The notes under the pieces are model-generated. The model was not told where the DNA came from. It searched no databases and worked only from the letters and a program-made list of their open reading frames with translations. DNA of 47,344 nucleotides, taken from Streptomyces sp. yr375 (GTDB lineage Bacteria; Actinomycetota; Actinomycetes; Streptomycetales; Streptomycetaceae). Numbering within the stretch: position 1 is the stretch's first letter; every line of letters begins with the position of its first letter. This document shows, one piece after another, positions 18,788 to 28,024 of this stretch. Made by a program: the position numbers and the translations under genes. The stretch lies in the NCBI RefSeq assembly GCF_900110755.1, contig NZ_FOFF01000059.1, positions 1-47,344 of the forward strand, written 5' to 3'.

Positions 18788-20551
18788 TTACTTCATCGCG
18801 TAGAGCTTGCACAGCGCGATGCAGGTGTTGCCGCCGTCGTACACGACGTTGCCGACCTTGGATCCGTACATCCAGTTGCGGATCTTGTGGTAGTCGGGCA
18901 CGACCGCCGCGAGCTCCATGATCATGCGGTCGATGTTGCCCCAGGCCTTGTTGGCCTCCGAGACGTCCGCGATCTTCGCGGCGGCGTCGATCGCCTTGTT
19001 GACGCTCGGGTCGTTGAGCTGCGCGTAGTTGCTGCGGCCGTCGCCGATGTTCTTGCCGCTCCAGCAGGGGTAGAAGACCGAGTAGCCGTTCGGCCAGTCC
19101 GGGCTCCAGCCGGCGCCGAACAGGTCGAAGTCGTTGTCGATCTTGCCGATCTGCGTGTAGAAGGTCGACTTGTCGACCTGCTTGGTGACGACCGTGAAGC
19201 CGGCCTCTTCCAGCGCGTTCTTGACGGCGACGGCGACCTTGACCTGGGTGTCCGACTGCTGGAAGGCGATGACCAGCTTCTGGCCGACCTTGCCGGCCTC
19301 CTTCAGCAGGGCCTTGGCCTTCGCCGGGTCGCCACCGGGCTTCTTGGCCACGTCGTAGAGGTCGAACTTGGTGTAGCCGGGGGTGACCGGGGCCAGGATC
19401 GTGGTCGCGACCTCGCTGGTGGACGCGCCGCCGCCGATGGTCTGGATCTGCTGGTGCGGCCAGGCGTGGTTGATGGCCTGACGGACCTTGAGGTCCTTGA
19501 CGCGGGTCATGTTGATCGGCCAGTAGTAGGTGACCGTGTCGACCTGCGTGAGGACGCGCTTCTTCAGCGTGGCGTTGGTGAGCACCTGGGCTATGCGCTC
19601 CGGCGCGACCTCGTTGAAGATCGACATCGCGTACTGGTCGTTGTCCTTGTCCGCGATGTAGCGGTCGGTGGACGCGACCAGCTCGAAGCCGAACTGGAAG
19701 ACGAACTTGTCCGGGTAGGCGTTGCGGATCGCGTCGGTCTTCGGGTCCCAGTGCTCGTTGCGCACGTAGGTCATCGACTTGCCGATGCTGCGGCTCGCGA
19801 TGCGGTACGGACCGCAGGAGAACGGCTGCTTGTCGTACTTCTCCTTGGTGTCCTTCGCCTTCGGCACGAGACCGTAACCGGGCATCGCGAGCGTGTAGTT
19901 GAAGTCCGTGCGGGCTTCGTTGAGGCGGAAGGTGATGGTCTTGCCCTCGACCTCGATGGAGGCGAGGCTCTTGCCCTCGTACGGGCCCTTGTACTTGTCG
20001 CCACCCACCAGGAACTGCTGGACGTAGCGGGGGCCCTCGGTGACGAAGGCCGCGAAGAGGCGCTCGAAGGTGTGCTTGACGTCGGTCGTGGAGAGGTCGG
20101 AGCCGTCCTCCCACTTCACGCCGTCCTTCAGCGTGAAGGTCCAGGTCTTGCCGCCGTCCTTCATCGTGCCGGCGTCGGTCGCGGTGTCGCCGACGAGGAT
20201 GCAGCCACCCTTCTCGTCGATCTTGTAGCCGGTCAGACCGCGCGAGATCGGACGGGTGATGGCGCCCTCGGTCGACACGTAGATCTGCGCCGGGTCCAGG
20301 TGGTCCATGTCGAACTGGTCGAGCGAGTAGATCGTCCCGCCCTTGACCGCGCCCTTGACCTCCGGCGCCGGGCCGGTGGAGTCGGCCTTCGTGCCGACCG
20401 GGATCTCGGTGGTCTTCGAGCCGCTCACCTTGGGGGCGTCGTCCGACGCGGAGCCGCCGCCGGAGCTGCTGCTGCACGCGGACAGCACCGTGGTGGAGGC
20501 CGCGGCGGCGACGCCGGTCGCGATCATGAAGGTTCTACGGGAAAAGGACAT
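18788..20551 (-). CDS. bldKB: Oligopeptide-binding lipoprotein (family 5), with twin-arginine signal
   Basis: 587 residues from ATG 20551. The signal peptide contains SRRTFM, a good twin-arginine (Tat) motif, and ends in lipobox LSAC with Cys26. After a Ser/Gly linker the family-5 fold starts at GGTIYSLDQFDMDHLDP; KDGVKWEDGSDLSTTDVKHTF is the typical cleft-region segment, and DFDLFGAGWSPDWP belongs to lobe II. In S. coelicolor BldKB imports a peptide signal needed for aerial growth. Here the name is inferred from the A-B-C-D-E gene order. The divergent lipoprotein at 22209 is the main alternative candidate for the same name. Confidence 0.8.
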   Translation of the reverse strand: MSFSRRTFMIATGVAAAASTTVLSACSSSSGGGSASDDAPKVSGSKTTEIPVGTKADSTGPAPEVKGAVKGGTIYSLDQFDMDHLDPAQIYVSTEGAITRPISRGLTGYKIDEKGGCILVGDTATDAGTMKDGGKTWTFTLKDGVKWEDGSDLSTTDVKHTFERLFAAFVTEGPRYVQQFLVGGDKYKGPYEGKSLASIEVEGKTITFRLNEARTDFNYTLAMPGYGLVPKAKDTKEKYDKQPFSCGPYRIASRSIGKSMTYVRNEHWDPKTDAIRNAYPDKFVFQFGFELVASTDRYIADKDNDQYAMSIFNEVAPERIAQVLTNATLKKRVLTQVDTVTYYWPINMTRVKDLKVRQAINHAWPHQQIQTIGGGASTSEVATTILAPVTPGYTKFDLYDVAKKPGGDPAKAKALLKEAGKVGQKLVIAFQQSDTQVKVAVAVKNALEEAGFTVVTKQVDKSTFYTQIGKIDNDFDLFGAGWSPDWPNGYSVFYPCWSGKNIGDGRSNYAQLNDPSVNKAIDAAAKIADVSEANKAWGNIDRMIMELAAVVPDYHKIRNWMYGSKVGNVVYDGGNTCIALCKLYAMK

Positions 20552-20641
20552 GGAGAGCCTGCCTGTCGAGGTCAGTCGGGACGAAGAAACCAGCCGGACG
20601 TCGTTGAACCTGGCCGGGGAGCGCTGGGATTACCGCTGGGA

Positions 20642-21670
20642 CTACCGCTTGGACTTGGGGTCGAGTGCGTCACGCACCGAGTCGCCGAGCAGGTTGAAGG
20701 CGAGGACGAAGATCACCATCGACAGGCCCGGGAAGAGCATGAACGTGATGTCCTCGGTGTAGAACGTGGCGCCTCGCTGGATCATGACGCCCCAGTCCGG
20801 TGTCGGGTCGATGATCCCGACACCGAGGAAGGCGAGACCCGCCTCGGCGGTGACGTAGGCCGGAAGCATCAGCGTGGACTGGATGATGATCGGCGTCCAC
20901 AGGTTCGGCAGCAGCTCTTTGAAGACGATGCGTCGCGGTGACGCTCCCGTGACCTTCGCCGCCTCCACGAACTCCCGTTCGCGCAGCCCGAGTACCTGGC
21001 CGCGCAGCAGTCGGGCGATGGACGCCCAGCCGAACGCGGACAGGACGAGGATCAGGCAGGTGGCGCGCAGTGCGGTCGGCACGTCCTCGTCGGGGGCGAC
21101 GAACACGCCGTAGACGACCGGCATGAAGGCGATGAAGAAGAGCGTGGACGGGAACGACAGGAGGATGTCGATGATCCGGCCGACGAGGTAGTCGGTCCGG
21201 CCGCCCAGGTAGCCGGCGGTGATACCGACGACGACGCCGACCAGCGTGGTCAGCAGGGTGGCCGCGACCGCGATGCCCAGCGACGTCCGGATGCCGTACA
21301 GCAGGAACGTGAAGACGTCGCGGCCGAGCTGGGGCTCGACGCCGAACCAGAACTCGGAGCTCATGCCGCCGTTCGGACCGGCCGGGTACGCGAAGGCGTT
21401 CAGCAGCTCCGGACGATCGCTCGCGTACGTCGTGTAGGGGTCCTTGCCGTACAGCTTGGCGATCAGCGGAGCGGCGATCGCGATCACGAAGAAGAAGATC
21501 ACGACATAGGCGGATATGACGCCGGTGCGGTCGCGCCTGAAGCGCTTCCATGCCAGTCGCCCGGGAGACCGGCTCTCGCTGGCCTTCGGGGCGTCGGAAG
21601 TGGTCGACTTCTCGACGCTCGCGTCGGTCACCTCAAGCGGGGCAGCCGCTGATGGAGTTGGGGGGGTCAT
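20642..21670 (-). CDS. bldKA: Oligopeptide ABC transporter permease (OppC type), first gene of operon
   Basis: 342 residues from ATG 21670, with GGAGC 5 nt upstream. A 40-residue polar N-terminus precedes helix 1 (about 46-70, VISAYVVIFFFVIAIAAPLIA). The OppC pattern continues with GRDVFTFLLYGIRTSLGIAV, the coupling segment EFVEAAKVTGASPRRIVFKELLPN and GLAFLGVGIIDPTPDWG. Having the OppC-type permease ahead of the lipoprotein is unusual for opp operons but is the order described for bldK. A 90-bp gap with short direct repeats (GGGATTACCGCT, GGGACTACCGCT) separates it from the lipoprotein gene. Confidence 0.8.
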   Translation of the reverse strand: MTPPTPSAAAPLEVTDASVEKSTTSDAPKASESRSPGRLAWKRFRRDRTGVISAYVVIFFFVIAIAAPLIAKLYGKDPYTTYASDRPELLNAFAYPAGPNGGMSSEFWFGVEPQLGRDVFTFLLYGIRTSLGIAVAATLLTTLVGVVVGITAGYLGGRTDYLVGRIIDILLSFPSTLFFIAFMPVVYGVFVAPDEDVPTALRATCLILVLSAFGWASIARLLRGQVLGLREREFVEAAKVTGASPRRIVFKELLPNLWTPIIIQSTLMLPAYVTAEAGLAFLGVGIIDPTPDWGVMIQRGATFYTEDITFMLFPGLSMVIFVLAFNLLGDSVRDALDPKSKR

Positions 21671-21919
21671 GGTGCTCCTGGCCCAAGGGAGGGTCTGATG
21701 ACTCCGCAGGGCACTCCCTACGGGCTACGCGGGACTTTTTCAACGTAATTCATTCAAGGTCAATAAATTCTGGTCTGCCTTGGTCTTCTCTTTACCTTCT
21801 TTACTTGGACTTGACCCTACCGTAGCTACGCGTGTAGCGCGCCGTAATCGTCCCGTGTCCAAATTCGGGCCAACGGGGCTAAACGGTCAACGAGTTCGAT
21901 ATCCGGATGCCTTGGTGTC

Positions 21920-21948
21920 GGAATGCGTACATCCTGTGGACGCATTCC
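21920..21948. promoter_or_regulatory. 9-bp inverted repeat, candidate operator
   Basis: GGAATGCGT (21920-21928) and ACGCATTCC (21940-21948) are perfect complements with an 11-bp spacer, a centre-to-centre distance of about two helical turns, in the middle of the divergent region. This suits a dimeric regulator acting on one or both operons. Confidence 0.55.
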
Positions 21949-22161
21949 AACGGTTCCGCATCGGATGGCGGCGACCCGTTGCCTACCGAAGAGTAGATCC
22001 ATTGTGACCTGGGCGGAAGATCCTTTTCGACCCCCCAGCAGGAACCTGCTGTCTCCGCGCGGCGCTCTTGCGCCATCTCGCCTTCATCCCTCGAACAGCC
22101 CTCCAGCGGCCTCTGTTGGGCGCGGTCCGTGTGCACTACGCGTCTTTTGAGTTGATATTGA

Positions 22162-22171
22162 CCGTTAACGG
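22162..22171. promoter_or_regulatory. 10-bp palindrome at the plus-strand promoter
   Basis: CCGTTAACGG overlaps the possible -35 at 22158 and lies 37 bp before the start codon, a position where a bound repressor would block transcription. Confidence 0.4.
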
Positions 22172-22208
22172 ATCAGGCAGGTAAAGAGCTGTCAATGAGG
22201 AGGCATCC

Positions 22209-23843
22209 ATGCGTGGAGCCACGCACGCCAAGTGGGCCGCCTGCGGGGTGGCGGCGGTACTCGCGGCCACCGCCTGTGGGGGCGGCGGGAGCGGCAGCGG
22301 GGGCGGCGACGGCGGTGCGGTGCTCAGCTCCTCCTGGGGGGATCCGCAGAACCCCCTGGAGCCCGCCAACACCAACGAGGTGCAGGGCGGCAAGGTCCTC
22401 GACATGGTCTTTCGCAGCCTGAAGAAGTACAACCCGGAGACCGGCGCGGCCGAGGACATGCTCGCCGAGAAGATCGACACCACGGACTCCCAGAACTTCA
22501 CGATCACCGTCAAGGACGGCTGGACGTTCAGTAATGGCCAAAAAGTGACGTCGAAATCCTTCGTGGACGCCTGGAACTACGGTGCGAGCCTGAAGAACAA
22601 CCAGAAGAACGCGTACTTCTTCGAGTACATCGACGGCTACACGAAGACCCACCCGGCGGACGGCGGCAAGCAGAGCGCGGACACCCTCGCCGGGCTCAAG
22701 GTCGTGAACGACAAGACGTTCACGGTCCGGCTCACGCAGAAGTTCTCCACCTTCCCGGACGTCCTCGGCTACCCCGCCTACGCCCCCCTGCCCGAGTCCT
22801 TCTTCACCGACCACGCCGGCTGGCTCAAGAAACCGATCGGAAACGGGCCGTACACGATCGACTCCTATACCAAGGGGTCCCAGATGGTCCTGAAGAAGTG
22901 GGACGGCTACCCCGGTTCGGACAAGGCGCAGAACGGCGGCGTGACCCTGAAGGTCTACACCGACAACAACACCGCCTACACCGACCTGATGGCCGGCAAC
23001 CTCGACCTGGTCGACGACGTGCCCGCCGCCCAGCTCAAGAACGTCAAGAGCGACCTCGGGGGCCGCTACCTCAGCACCCCCGCCGGCATCATCCAGACCC
23101 TGGCCTTCCCCTACTACGACAAGGCCTGGAACAAGCCCGGCTCGGACAAGGTCCGTACCGGTCTCTCCCGCGCGATCGACCGCAAGCAGATCACCGAGAC
23201 CATCTTCCAGAAGACCCGCACCCCCGCCACCGACTGGACCTCACCGGTGCTCGGCGCGGCCGGCGGCTACAAGGAAGGGCTGTGCGGGGACGCCTGCGAC
23301 TACGACCCGGCGGCGGCGAAGAAGCTGATCCAGGAGGGCGGCGGCCTTCCCGGCGGCCAGGTCAAAATCACATACAACGCGGACACCGGCTCGCACCGGC
23401 AGTGGGTCGACGCGGTCTGCAACTCCATCAACAACGCGCTCGGCAACGACAAGGCGTGCGTCGGCAACCCGGTCGGTACCTTCGCGGACTTCCGCAACCA
23501 GATCGGCGACCACAAGATGCCCGGCCCGTTCCGGGCGGGGTGGCAGATGGACTACCCCCTCATCCAGAACTTCCTTCAGCCGCTCTACTACACCAACGCC
23601 TCCTCCAACGACGGCAAGTGGTCGAACAAGGAGTTCGACACGCTCGTCAACCAGGCGAACGCCGAGACCGACACGGCGAAGGCGGTGGAGACCTTCCAGA
23701 AGGCCGAGGAGGTCGTCCGCGACAACATGGCGGCCATCCCGCTCTGGTACCAGAACGGCAGCGCCGGCTACTCGGACCGGCTCTCGGACGTCAAGCTCAA
23801 CCCGTTCTCCGTCCCGGTCTACAACGAGATCAAGGTTGGCTGA
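22209..23843 (+). CDS. Oligopeptide-binding lipoprotein (family 5) of the second operon
   Basis: 544 residues from ATG 22209 with an excellent Shine-Dalgarno sequence. The Sec-type lipoprotein signal has lipobox ATAC with Cys23 and a Gly-rich linker. Family-5 features include GGKVLDMVFRSL, TFSNGQKVTSKSFVDAWNYG, PIGNGPYTIDSY and IPLWYQNG. Two Cys in CGDACDYDP and two more near VCNSI/KACVGN could pair in the mature protein. It probably delivers peptides to the permeases directly downstream. Gene order differs from the divergent operon (lipoprotein first here). I leave the symbol empty because only one of the two systems should be bldK. Confidence 0.92.
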   Translation: MRGATHAKWAACGVAAVLAATACGGGGSGSGGGDGGAVLSSSWGDPQNPLEPANTNEVQGGKVLDMVFRSLKKYNPETGAAEDMLAEKIDTTDSQNFTITVKDGWTFSNGQKVTSKSFVDAWNYGASLKNNQKNAYFFEYIDGYTKTHPADGGKQSADTLAGLKVVNDKTFTVRLTQKFSTFPDVLGYPAYAPLPESFFTDHAGWLKKPIGNGPYTIDSYTKGSQMVLKKWDGYPGSDKAQNGGVTLKVYTDNNTAYTDLMAGNLDLVDDVPAAQLKNVKSDLGGRYLSTPAGIIQTLAFPYYDKAWNKPGSDKVRTGLSRAIDRKQITETIFQKTRTPATDWTSPVLGAAGGYKEGLCGDACDYDPAAAKKLIQEGGGLPGGQVKITYNADTGSHRQWVDAVCNSINNALGNDKACVGNPVGTFADFRNQIGDHKMPGPFRAGWQMDYPLIQNFLQPLYYTNASSNDGKWSNKEFDTLVNQANAETDTAKAVETFQKAEEVVRDNMAAIPLWYQNGSAGYSDRLSDVKLNPFSVPVYNEIKVG

Positions 23844-23849
23844 CCCGCC

Positions 23850-24773
23850 GTGGGCCGGTATGTGATCCGGCGGCTGCTCCAGATGATCCCGGTGTTCATC
23901 GGAGCCACGCTGCTGATCTTCCTGATGGTGAACGTGATGGGCGACCCGGTCGCGGGCCTGTGCGGTGACCGGCAGTGCGATCCGGCCACCGCCGCCCAGT
24001 TGGAGAAGGAGTTCGGCCTCGACAAGCCGGTCTGGCAGCAGTACCTGACGTACATGGGGAACGTCTTCACCGGAGACTTCGGTACGGCGTTCAACGGCCA
24101 GCCGGTCACCGAGCTGATGGCGTCGGCGTTCCCGGTCACCATCCGGCTGACGCTCGTGGCGATCCTCTTCGAGATCGTCATCGGCATCACCCTGGGCGTC
24201 GTCACCGGGCTGCGCCGGGGCCGGCCCGAGGACACCGGGGTCCTGCTCCTCACCCTCGTCGTCATCTCCGTCCCGACCTTCGTCACCGGTCTGCTGCTGC
24301 AACTGCTGCTCGGCGTCGAGTGGGGCTGGATCAAACCGTCGGTCTCCTCGGCGGCCACCTTCGGCGAACTGATCGTGCCGGGCCTGGTGCTGGCGTCGGT
24401 GTCCCTCGCCTACGTCACCCGCCTCACCCGCACCTCGATCGCCGAGAACAAGCGGTCCGACTACGTCCGTACGGCCGTCGCCAAGGGGCTGCCGCGCCAC
24501 CGGGTCGTCACCCGGCACCTGTTGCGCAACTCGCTCATCCCCGTGGTCACGTTCATCGGCACCGACATCGGGGCGCTGATGGGCGGCGCGATCGTCACCG
24601 AGCGCATCTTCAACATCCACGGCGTCGGCTTCCAGCTCTACCAGGGCATTCTGCGCCAGAACACCCAGACCGTCGTGGGCTTCGTGACCGTCCTCGTGCT
24701 GGTCTTCCTGGTGGCGAACCTGATCGTCGACCTCCTGTACGCCGTACTCGACCCGAGGATCCGCTATGCCTGA
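23850..24773 (+). CDS. Oligopeptide ABC transporter permease (OppB type)
   Basis: 307 residues from GTG 23850, 6 bp after the lipoprotein stop. The N-terminal GRYVIRRLLQMIPVFIGATLLIF is the standard OppB/DppB start. An external segment CGDRQCDPATAAQLEKEFGLD follows, then the six-helix core and the coupling motif DYVRTAVAKGLPRHRVV, and the ending LLYAVLDPRIRYA. It forms the channel with the next gene product. The stop overlaps the next gene's start by 8 bp, indicating coupled translation. Confidence 0.92.
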   Translation: MGRYVIRRLLQMIPVFIGATLLIFLMVNVMGDPVAGLCGDRQCDPATAAQLEKEFGLDKPVWQQYLTYMGNVFTGDFGTAFNGQPVTELMASAFPVTIRLTLVAILFEIVIGITLGVVTGLRRGRPEDTGVLLLTLVVISVPTFVTGLLLQLLLGVEWGWIKPSVSSAATFGELIVPGLVLASVSLAYVTRLTRTSIAENKRSDYVRTAVAKGLPRHRVVTRHLLRNSLIPVVTFIGTDIGALMGGAIVTERIFNIHGVGFQLYQGILRQNTQTVVGFVTVLVLVFLVANLIVDLLYAVLDPRIRYA

Positions 24774-25788
24774 GCCGATTCCGCCCGAGCAGCACCTGCC
24801 GGGTGCGGGCCGCACCCCGCAGGACGGGGCGATCGCCGACACAGGCATGGGCGGGGCGATGGATCTGGCCACGGAGGAGGGCGAGACCCTGGAGCGGCAG
24901 CCGTCGGACGCGCCCGACGGCCCGCGCGCCACGGGCCCCACCGAGGCCCGTTCCCTCTGGTCCGACGCCTGGCGGGACCTGCGCCGCAACCCGGTGTTCC
25001 TCATCTCGGCCCTGGTCATCCTCTTCCTGGTCTTCATCTCCCTGTGGCCCGGGTCCATCACCTGGCTGTCCCCCCTCAAGTGCGACCTCGCCAAGGCCCA
25101 GGAAGGCTCCCAGCCGGGCCACCCGTTCGGCTTCGACGGCCAGGGCTGCGACGTCTACACCCGCGTGGTCTACGGCGCTCGTACGTCCGTGGAGGTCGGC
25201 GTCCTGGCCACGCTCGGCGTCGCCCTCCTGGGCAGCGTGCTGGGCGGCCTCGCGGGCTTCTTCGCGGGCGCGGGGGACTCGGTCCTCTCCCGCGTCACGG
25301 ACATCTTCTTCGCCATCCCGGTGGTCCTGGGCGGCCTGGTGCTGCTCTCCGTCGTGACGAGCAACACGGTCTGGCCGGTCATCGGGTTCATGGTGCTGCT
25401 GGGCTGGCCGCAGATCTCCCGCATCGCGCGCGGCGCGGTCATCACCGCCAAACAGAACGACTACGTCCAGGCCGCCCGCGCCCTGGGAGCCACCAACTCC
25501 CGCCTCCTGCTGCGCCACATCACCCCGAACGCGGTCGCCCCGGTGATCGTCGTCGCGACCATCGCACTCGGCACGTACATCGCGCTGGAGGCCACCCTGT
25601 CCTACCTGGGCGTGGGCCTGAAGCCGCCGACGGTCTCCTGGGGCATCGACATCTCCGCCGCCTCCCCCTACATCCGCAACGCCCCCCACGCCCTCCTGTG
25701 GCCCTCAGGAGCCCTGGCCCTCACCGTCCTGGCCTTCATCATGCTCGGCGACGCGGTCCGCGACGCCCTCGACCCGAAGCTGAGGTGA
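24766..25788 (+). CDS. Oligopeptide ABC transporter permease (OppC type)
   Basis: 340 residues. The first 75 residues are polar and acidic, longer than usual for OppC. Helix 1 is about residues 78-100 (PVFLISALVILFLVFISLW). An external loop holds Cys residues (KCDLAKA, GQGCDVYTR) characteristic of actinobacterial OppC. The coupling segment is DYVQAARALGATNSRLLLRHI, and the end is ALTVLAFIMLGDAVRDALDPKLR. Six bases separate it from the first ATPase gene. Confidence 0.92.
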   Translation: MPEPIPPEQHLPGAGRTPQDGAIADTGMGGAMDLATEEGETLERQPSDAPDGPRATGPTEARSLWSDAWRDLRRNPVFLISALVILFLVFISLWPGSITWLSPLKCDLAKAQEGSQPGHPFGFDGQGCDVYTRVVYGARTSVEVGVLATLGVALLGSVLGGLAGFFAGAGDSVLSRVTDIFFAIPVVLGGLVLLSVVTSNTVWPVIGFMVLLGWPQISRIARGAVITAKQNDYVQAARALGATNSRLLLRHITPNAVAPVIVVATIALGTYIALEATLSYLGVGLKPPTVSWGIDISAASPYIRNAPHALLWPSGALALTVLAFIMLGDAVRDALDPKLR

Positions 25789-25794
25789 CGGGCG

Positions 25795-26793
25795 ATGCTG
25801 CTCGAAGTGCGTGATCTGCATGTGGAGTTCAGGACCCGGGACGGGAACGCGCGGGCCGTCAACGGGGTCAGTTACGGGGTGGAGGCGGGGGAGACGCTGG
25901 CCGTGCTCGGGGAGTCCGGGTCCGGGAAGTCCGTCACCGCGCAGGCGATCATGGGCATCCTCGACATGCCGCCGGGCAGGATCACCGGCGGCGAGATCCT
26001 CTTCAAGGGGCGGGACCTGCTCCTCCTCAAGGAGGAGGAGCGCCGGAAGGTCCGGGGCGCGGAGATGGCGATGATCTTCCAGGACGCCCTGTCGTCCCTC
26101 AACCCCGTGCTGACGGTCGGCGACCAGCTCGGCGAGATGTTCGTCGTGCACCGGGGCATGTCCCGCAAGGACGCGCGGACGAAGGCCGTGGAGCTGATGG
26201 ACCATGTCCGCATCCCGGCCGCCCGCGAACGGGTCAGGGACTACCCGCACCAGTTCTCCGGCGGCATGCGCCAGCGCATCATGATCGCGATGGCGCTCGC
26301 CCTCGAACCGGCGCTGATCATCGCCGACGAGCCCACCACCGCCCTCGATGTCACGGTCCAGGCCCAAGTCATGGACCTGCTCGCGGAGTTGCAGCGCGAG
26401 TACCACATGGGGCTCATCCTCATCACCCACGACCTGGGCGTCGTCGCCGACGTCGCCGACCGCATCGCGGTCATGTACGCCGGCCGGATCGTCGAGTCGG
26501 CCCCCGTCCACGACATCTACAAGGCCCCGGCCCACCCCTACACCCGGGGCCTGCTCGACTCCATCCCGCGCCTGGACCAGAAGGGCCACGAGCTCTACGC
26601 CATCAAGGGCCTGCCCCCCAACCTGATGGCCATCCCGCCCGGCTGCGCCTTCAACCCCCGCTGCCCGATGGCCCAGCTCGTGTGCCGCAGGGATGTGCCC
26701 CCGCTGTACGAGGTCGAGGACTCGGACTCGGATGGTGTCGATACGGGCCGCACCAGCGCGTGCCACTTCTGGCGGGAGTGCCTCCATGGCTAG
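25795..26793 (+). CDS. Oligopeptide ABC transporter ATP-binding protein (OppD type)
   Basis: 332 residues. Walker A GESGSGKSV is near residue 42, followed by MIFQDALSSLNP, signature FSGGMRQRIMIAMALA, Walker B LIIADEPTTALDVT, the H-loop in ITHDLGVV, and C-terminal CAFNPRCPMAQLVC for the metal/cluster site. It partners with the following OppF-type ATPase, which it overlaps by 8 bp. Confidence 0.93.
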   Translation: MLLEVRDLHVEFRTRDGNARAVNGVSYGVEAGETLAVLGESGSGKSVTAQAIMGILDMPPGRITGGEILFKGRDLLLLKEEERRKVRGAEMAMIFQDALSSLNPVLTVGDQLGEMFVVHRGMSRKDARTKAVELMDHVRIPAARERVRDYPHQFSGGMRQRIMIAMALALEPALIIADEPTTALDVTVQAQVMDLLAELQREYHMGLILITHDLGVVADVADRIAVMYAGRIVESAPVHDIYKAPAHPYTRGLLDSIPRLDQKGHELYAIKGLPPNLMAIPPGCAFNPRCPMAQLVCRRDVPPLYEVEDSDSDGVDTGRTSACHFWRECLHG

Positions 26794-27865
26794 TTCCGTA
26801 TCGGTCGAGCCGATCCTCGAAGTCACCGGGCTCGTCAAGCACTACCCGCTCACCCAGGGCATCGTCTTCCGGAAGCAGGTCGGCGCGGTGAAGGCGGTCG
26901 ACGGCGTCGACTTCACCCTTGCCAAGGGCGAAACCCTGGGCATCGTGGGGGAGTCGGGCTGCGGCAAGTCGACGGTGGCCAAGATGCTGGTCAACCTGGA
27001 GAAGCCGACGGCCGGCGAGATCCGCTACAAGGGCGAGGACATCACGGCCCTGTCGGGCAAGGCCCTGCGCACGGTCCGCCGCAACATCCAGATGGTGTTC
27101 CAGGACCCGTACACCTCCCTCAACCCGCGCATGACCGTCGGCGACATCATCGGGGAGCCGTACGAGATCCACCCCGAGGTCGCCCCTAAGGGAGACCGCC
27201 GACGAAAGGTCCAGGATCTCCTGGACGTCGTAGGGCTGAACCCGGAGTACATCAACCGCTACCCGCACCAGTTCTCCGGCGGCCAGCGCCAGCGCATCGG
27301 CATCGCGCGCGGACTGGCCCTGCGCCCCGAGGTGATCGTCGCCGACGAACCGGTGTCCGCGCTGGACGTGTCGGTCCAGGCGCAGGTGATCAACCTGCTG
27401 GACCGGTTGCAGAGCGAGTTCGACCTCTCGTACCTCTTCATCGCCCACGACCTGTCGATCGTCCGCCACATCTCGGACCGGGTCGGCGTCATGTACCTCG
27501 GCCGGATCGTGGAGATCGGCAAGGACGAGGAGATCTACGACCATCCGACGCATCCCTACACCCAGGCGCTGCTGTCGGCGGTGCCCGTCCCGGACCCGGA
27601 GGCGCGGGAGCGCCGGGAGCGGATCATCCTCACCGGCGACGTCCCGTCCCCGACGAACATCCCGTCCGGCTGCCGCTTCCGCACCCGCTGCTGGAAGGCG
27701 GCGGAACGCTGCGCGCTGGAGGTGCCGCTGCTCGCGGTCCCCGCGGAGTTCCGGCTCGCGCCCGGCCCGGCGGCACACGACTCGGCGTGCCACTTCGCGG
27801 AGGAGAAACGCGTCGTCCCACCCGAAGACCACCGGGAAGATCCCGGGCAAGATCACGACAACTAG
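26786..27865 (+). CDS. Oligopeptide ABC transporter ATP-binding protein (OppF type)
   Basis: 359 residues from ATG 26786 (MASSVSVEPILEVTGLVKHY), chosen because the frame upstream is the overlapping OppD tail in another phase. Walker A GESGCGKST, QMVFQDPYTSLNP, FSGGQRQRIGIARGL, VIVADEPVSALDVS and IAHDLSIV are all present, plus the C-terminal CRFRTRCWKAAERC cluster site. It closes the second peptide operon and is followed by a bidirectional terminator. Confidence 0.93.
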   Translation: MASSVSVEPILEVTGLVKHYPLTQGIVFRKQVGAVKAVDGVDFTLAKGETLGIVGESGCGKSTVAKMLVNLEKPTAGEIRYKGEDITALSGKALRTVRRNIQMVFQDPYTSLNPRMTVGDIIGEPYEIHPEVAPKGDRRRKVQDLLDVVGLNPEYINRYPHQFSGGQRQRIGIARGLALRPEVIVADEPVSALDVSVQAQVINLLDRLQSEFDLSYLFIAHDLSIVRHISDRVGVMYLGRIVEIGKDEEIYDHPTHPYTQALLSAVPVPDPEARERRERIILTGDVPSPTNIPSGCRFRTRCWKAAERCALEVPLLAVPAEFRLAPGPAAHDSACHFAEEKRVVPPEDHREDPGQDHDN

Positions 27866-27981
27866 GGTGTACAGCCGCACATTTGCATCACAACCGCGTT
27901 AACAAGCAGGCAACTTGGCTGACCCGATTCCGATATACGGACGCGTCAGTCTGAACAGCGTACGGCCGTGCGGGTGCCGTA

Positions 27982-28017
27982 AACGGGCCGGGGCGCGCCA
28001 TGTCGCCCCGGCCCGTT
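27982..28017. terminator. Bidirectional terminator between convergent genes
   Basis: AACGGGCCGGGGCG (27982-27995) and CGCCCCGGCCCGTT (28004-28017) are perfect complements around an 8-nt loop, between the ATPase stop at 27865 and the peptidase stop at 28025. The preceding 115 bp carry no ORF I can support. Confidence 0.9.
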
Positions 28018-28024
28018 GCAATGC

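Larger units (their letters stand above)
21671..22208. promoter_or_regulatory. Divergent control region between the two oligopeptide permease operons
   Basis: 538 bp without a convincing gene; short frames here have poor codon use. It is distinctly AT-rich from about 21735 to 21850. It probably holds both operon promoters. For the plus operon, TTGACC at 22158 could be a -35, with the -10 unclear. GAGGAGG at 22197-22203 is a very strong ribosome site for the 22209 start. Confidence 0.6.
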
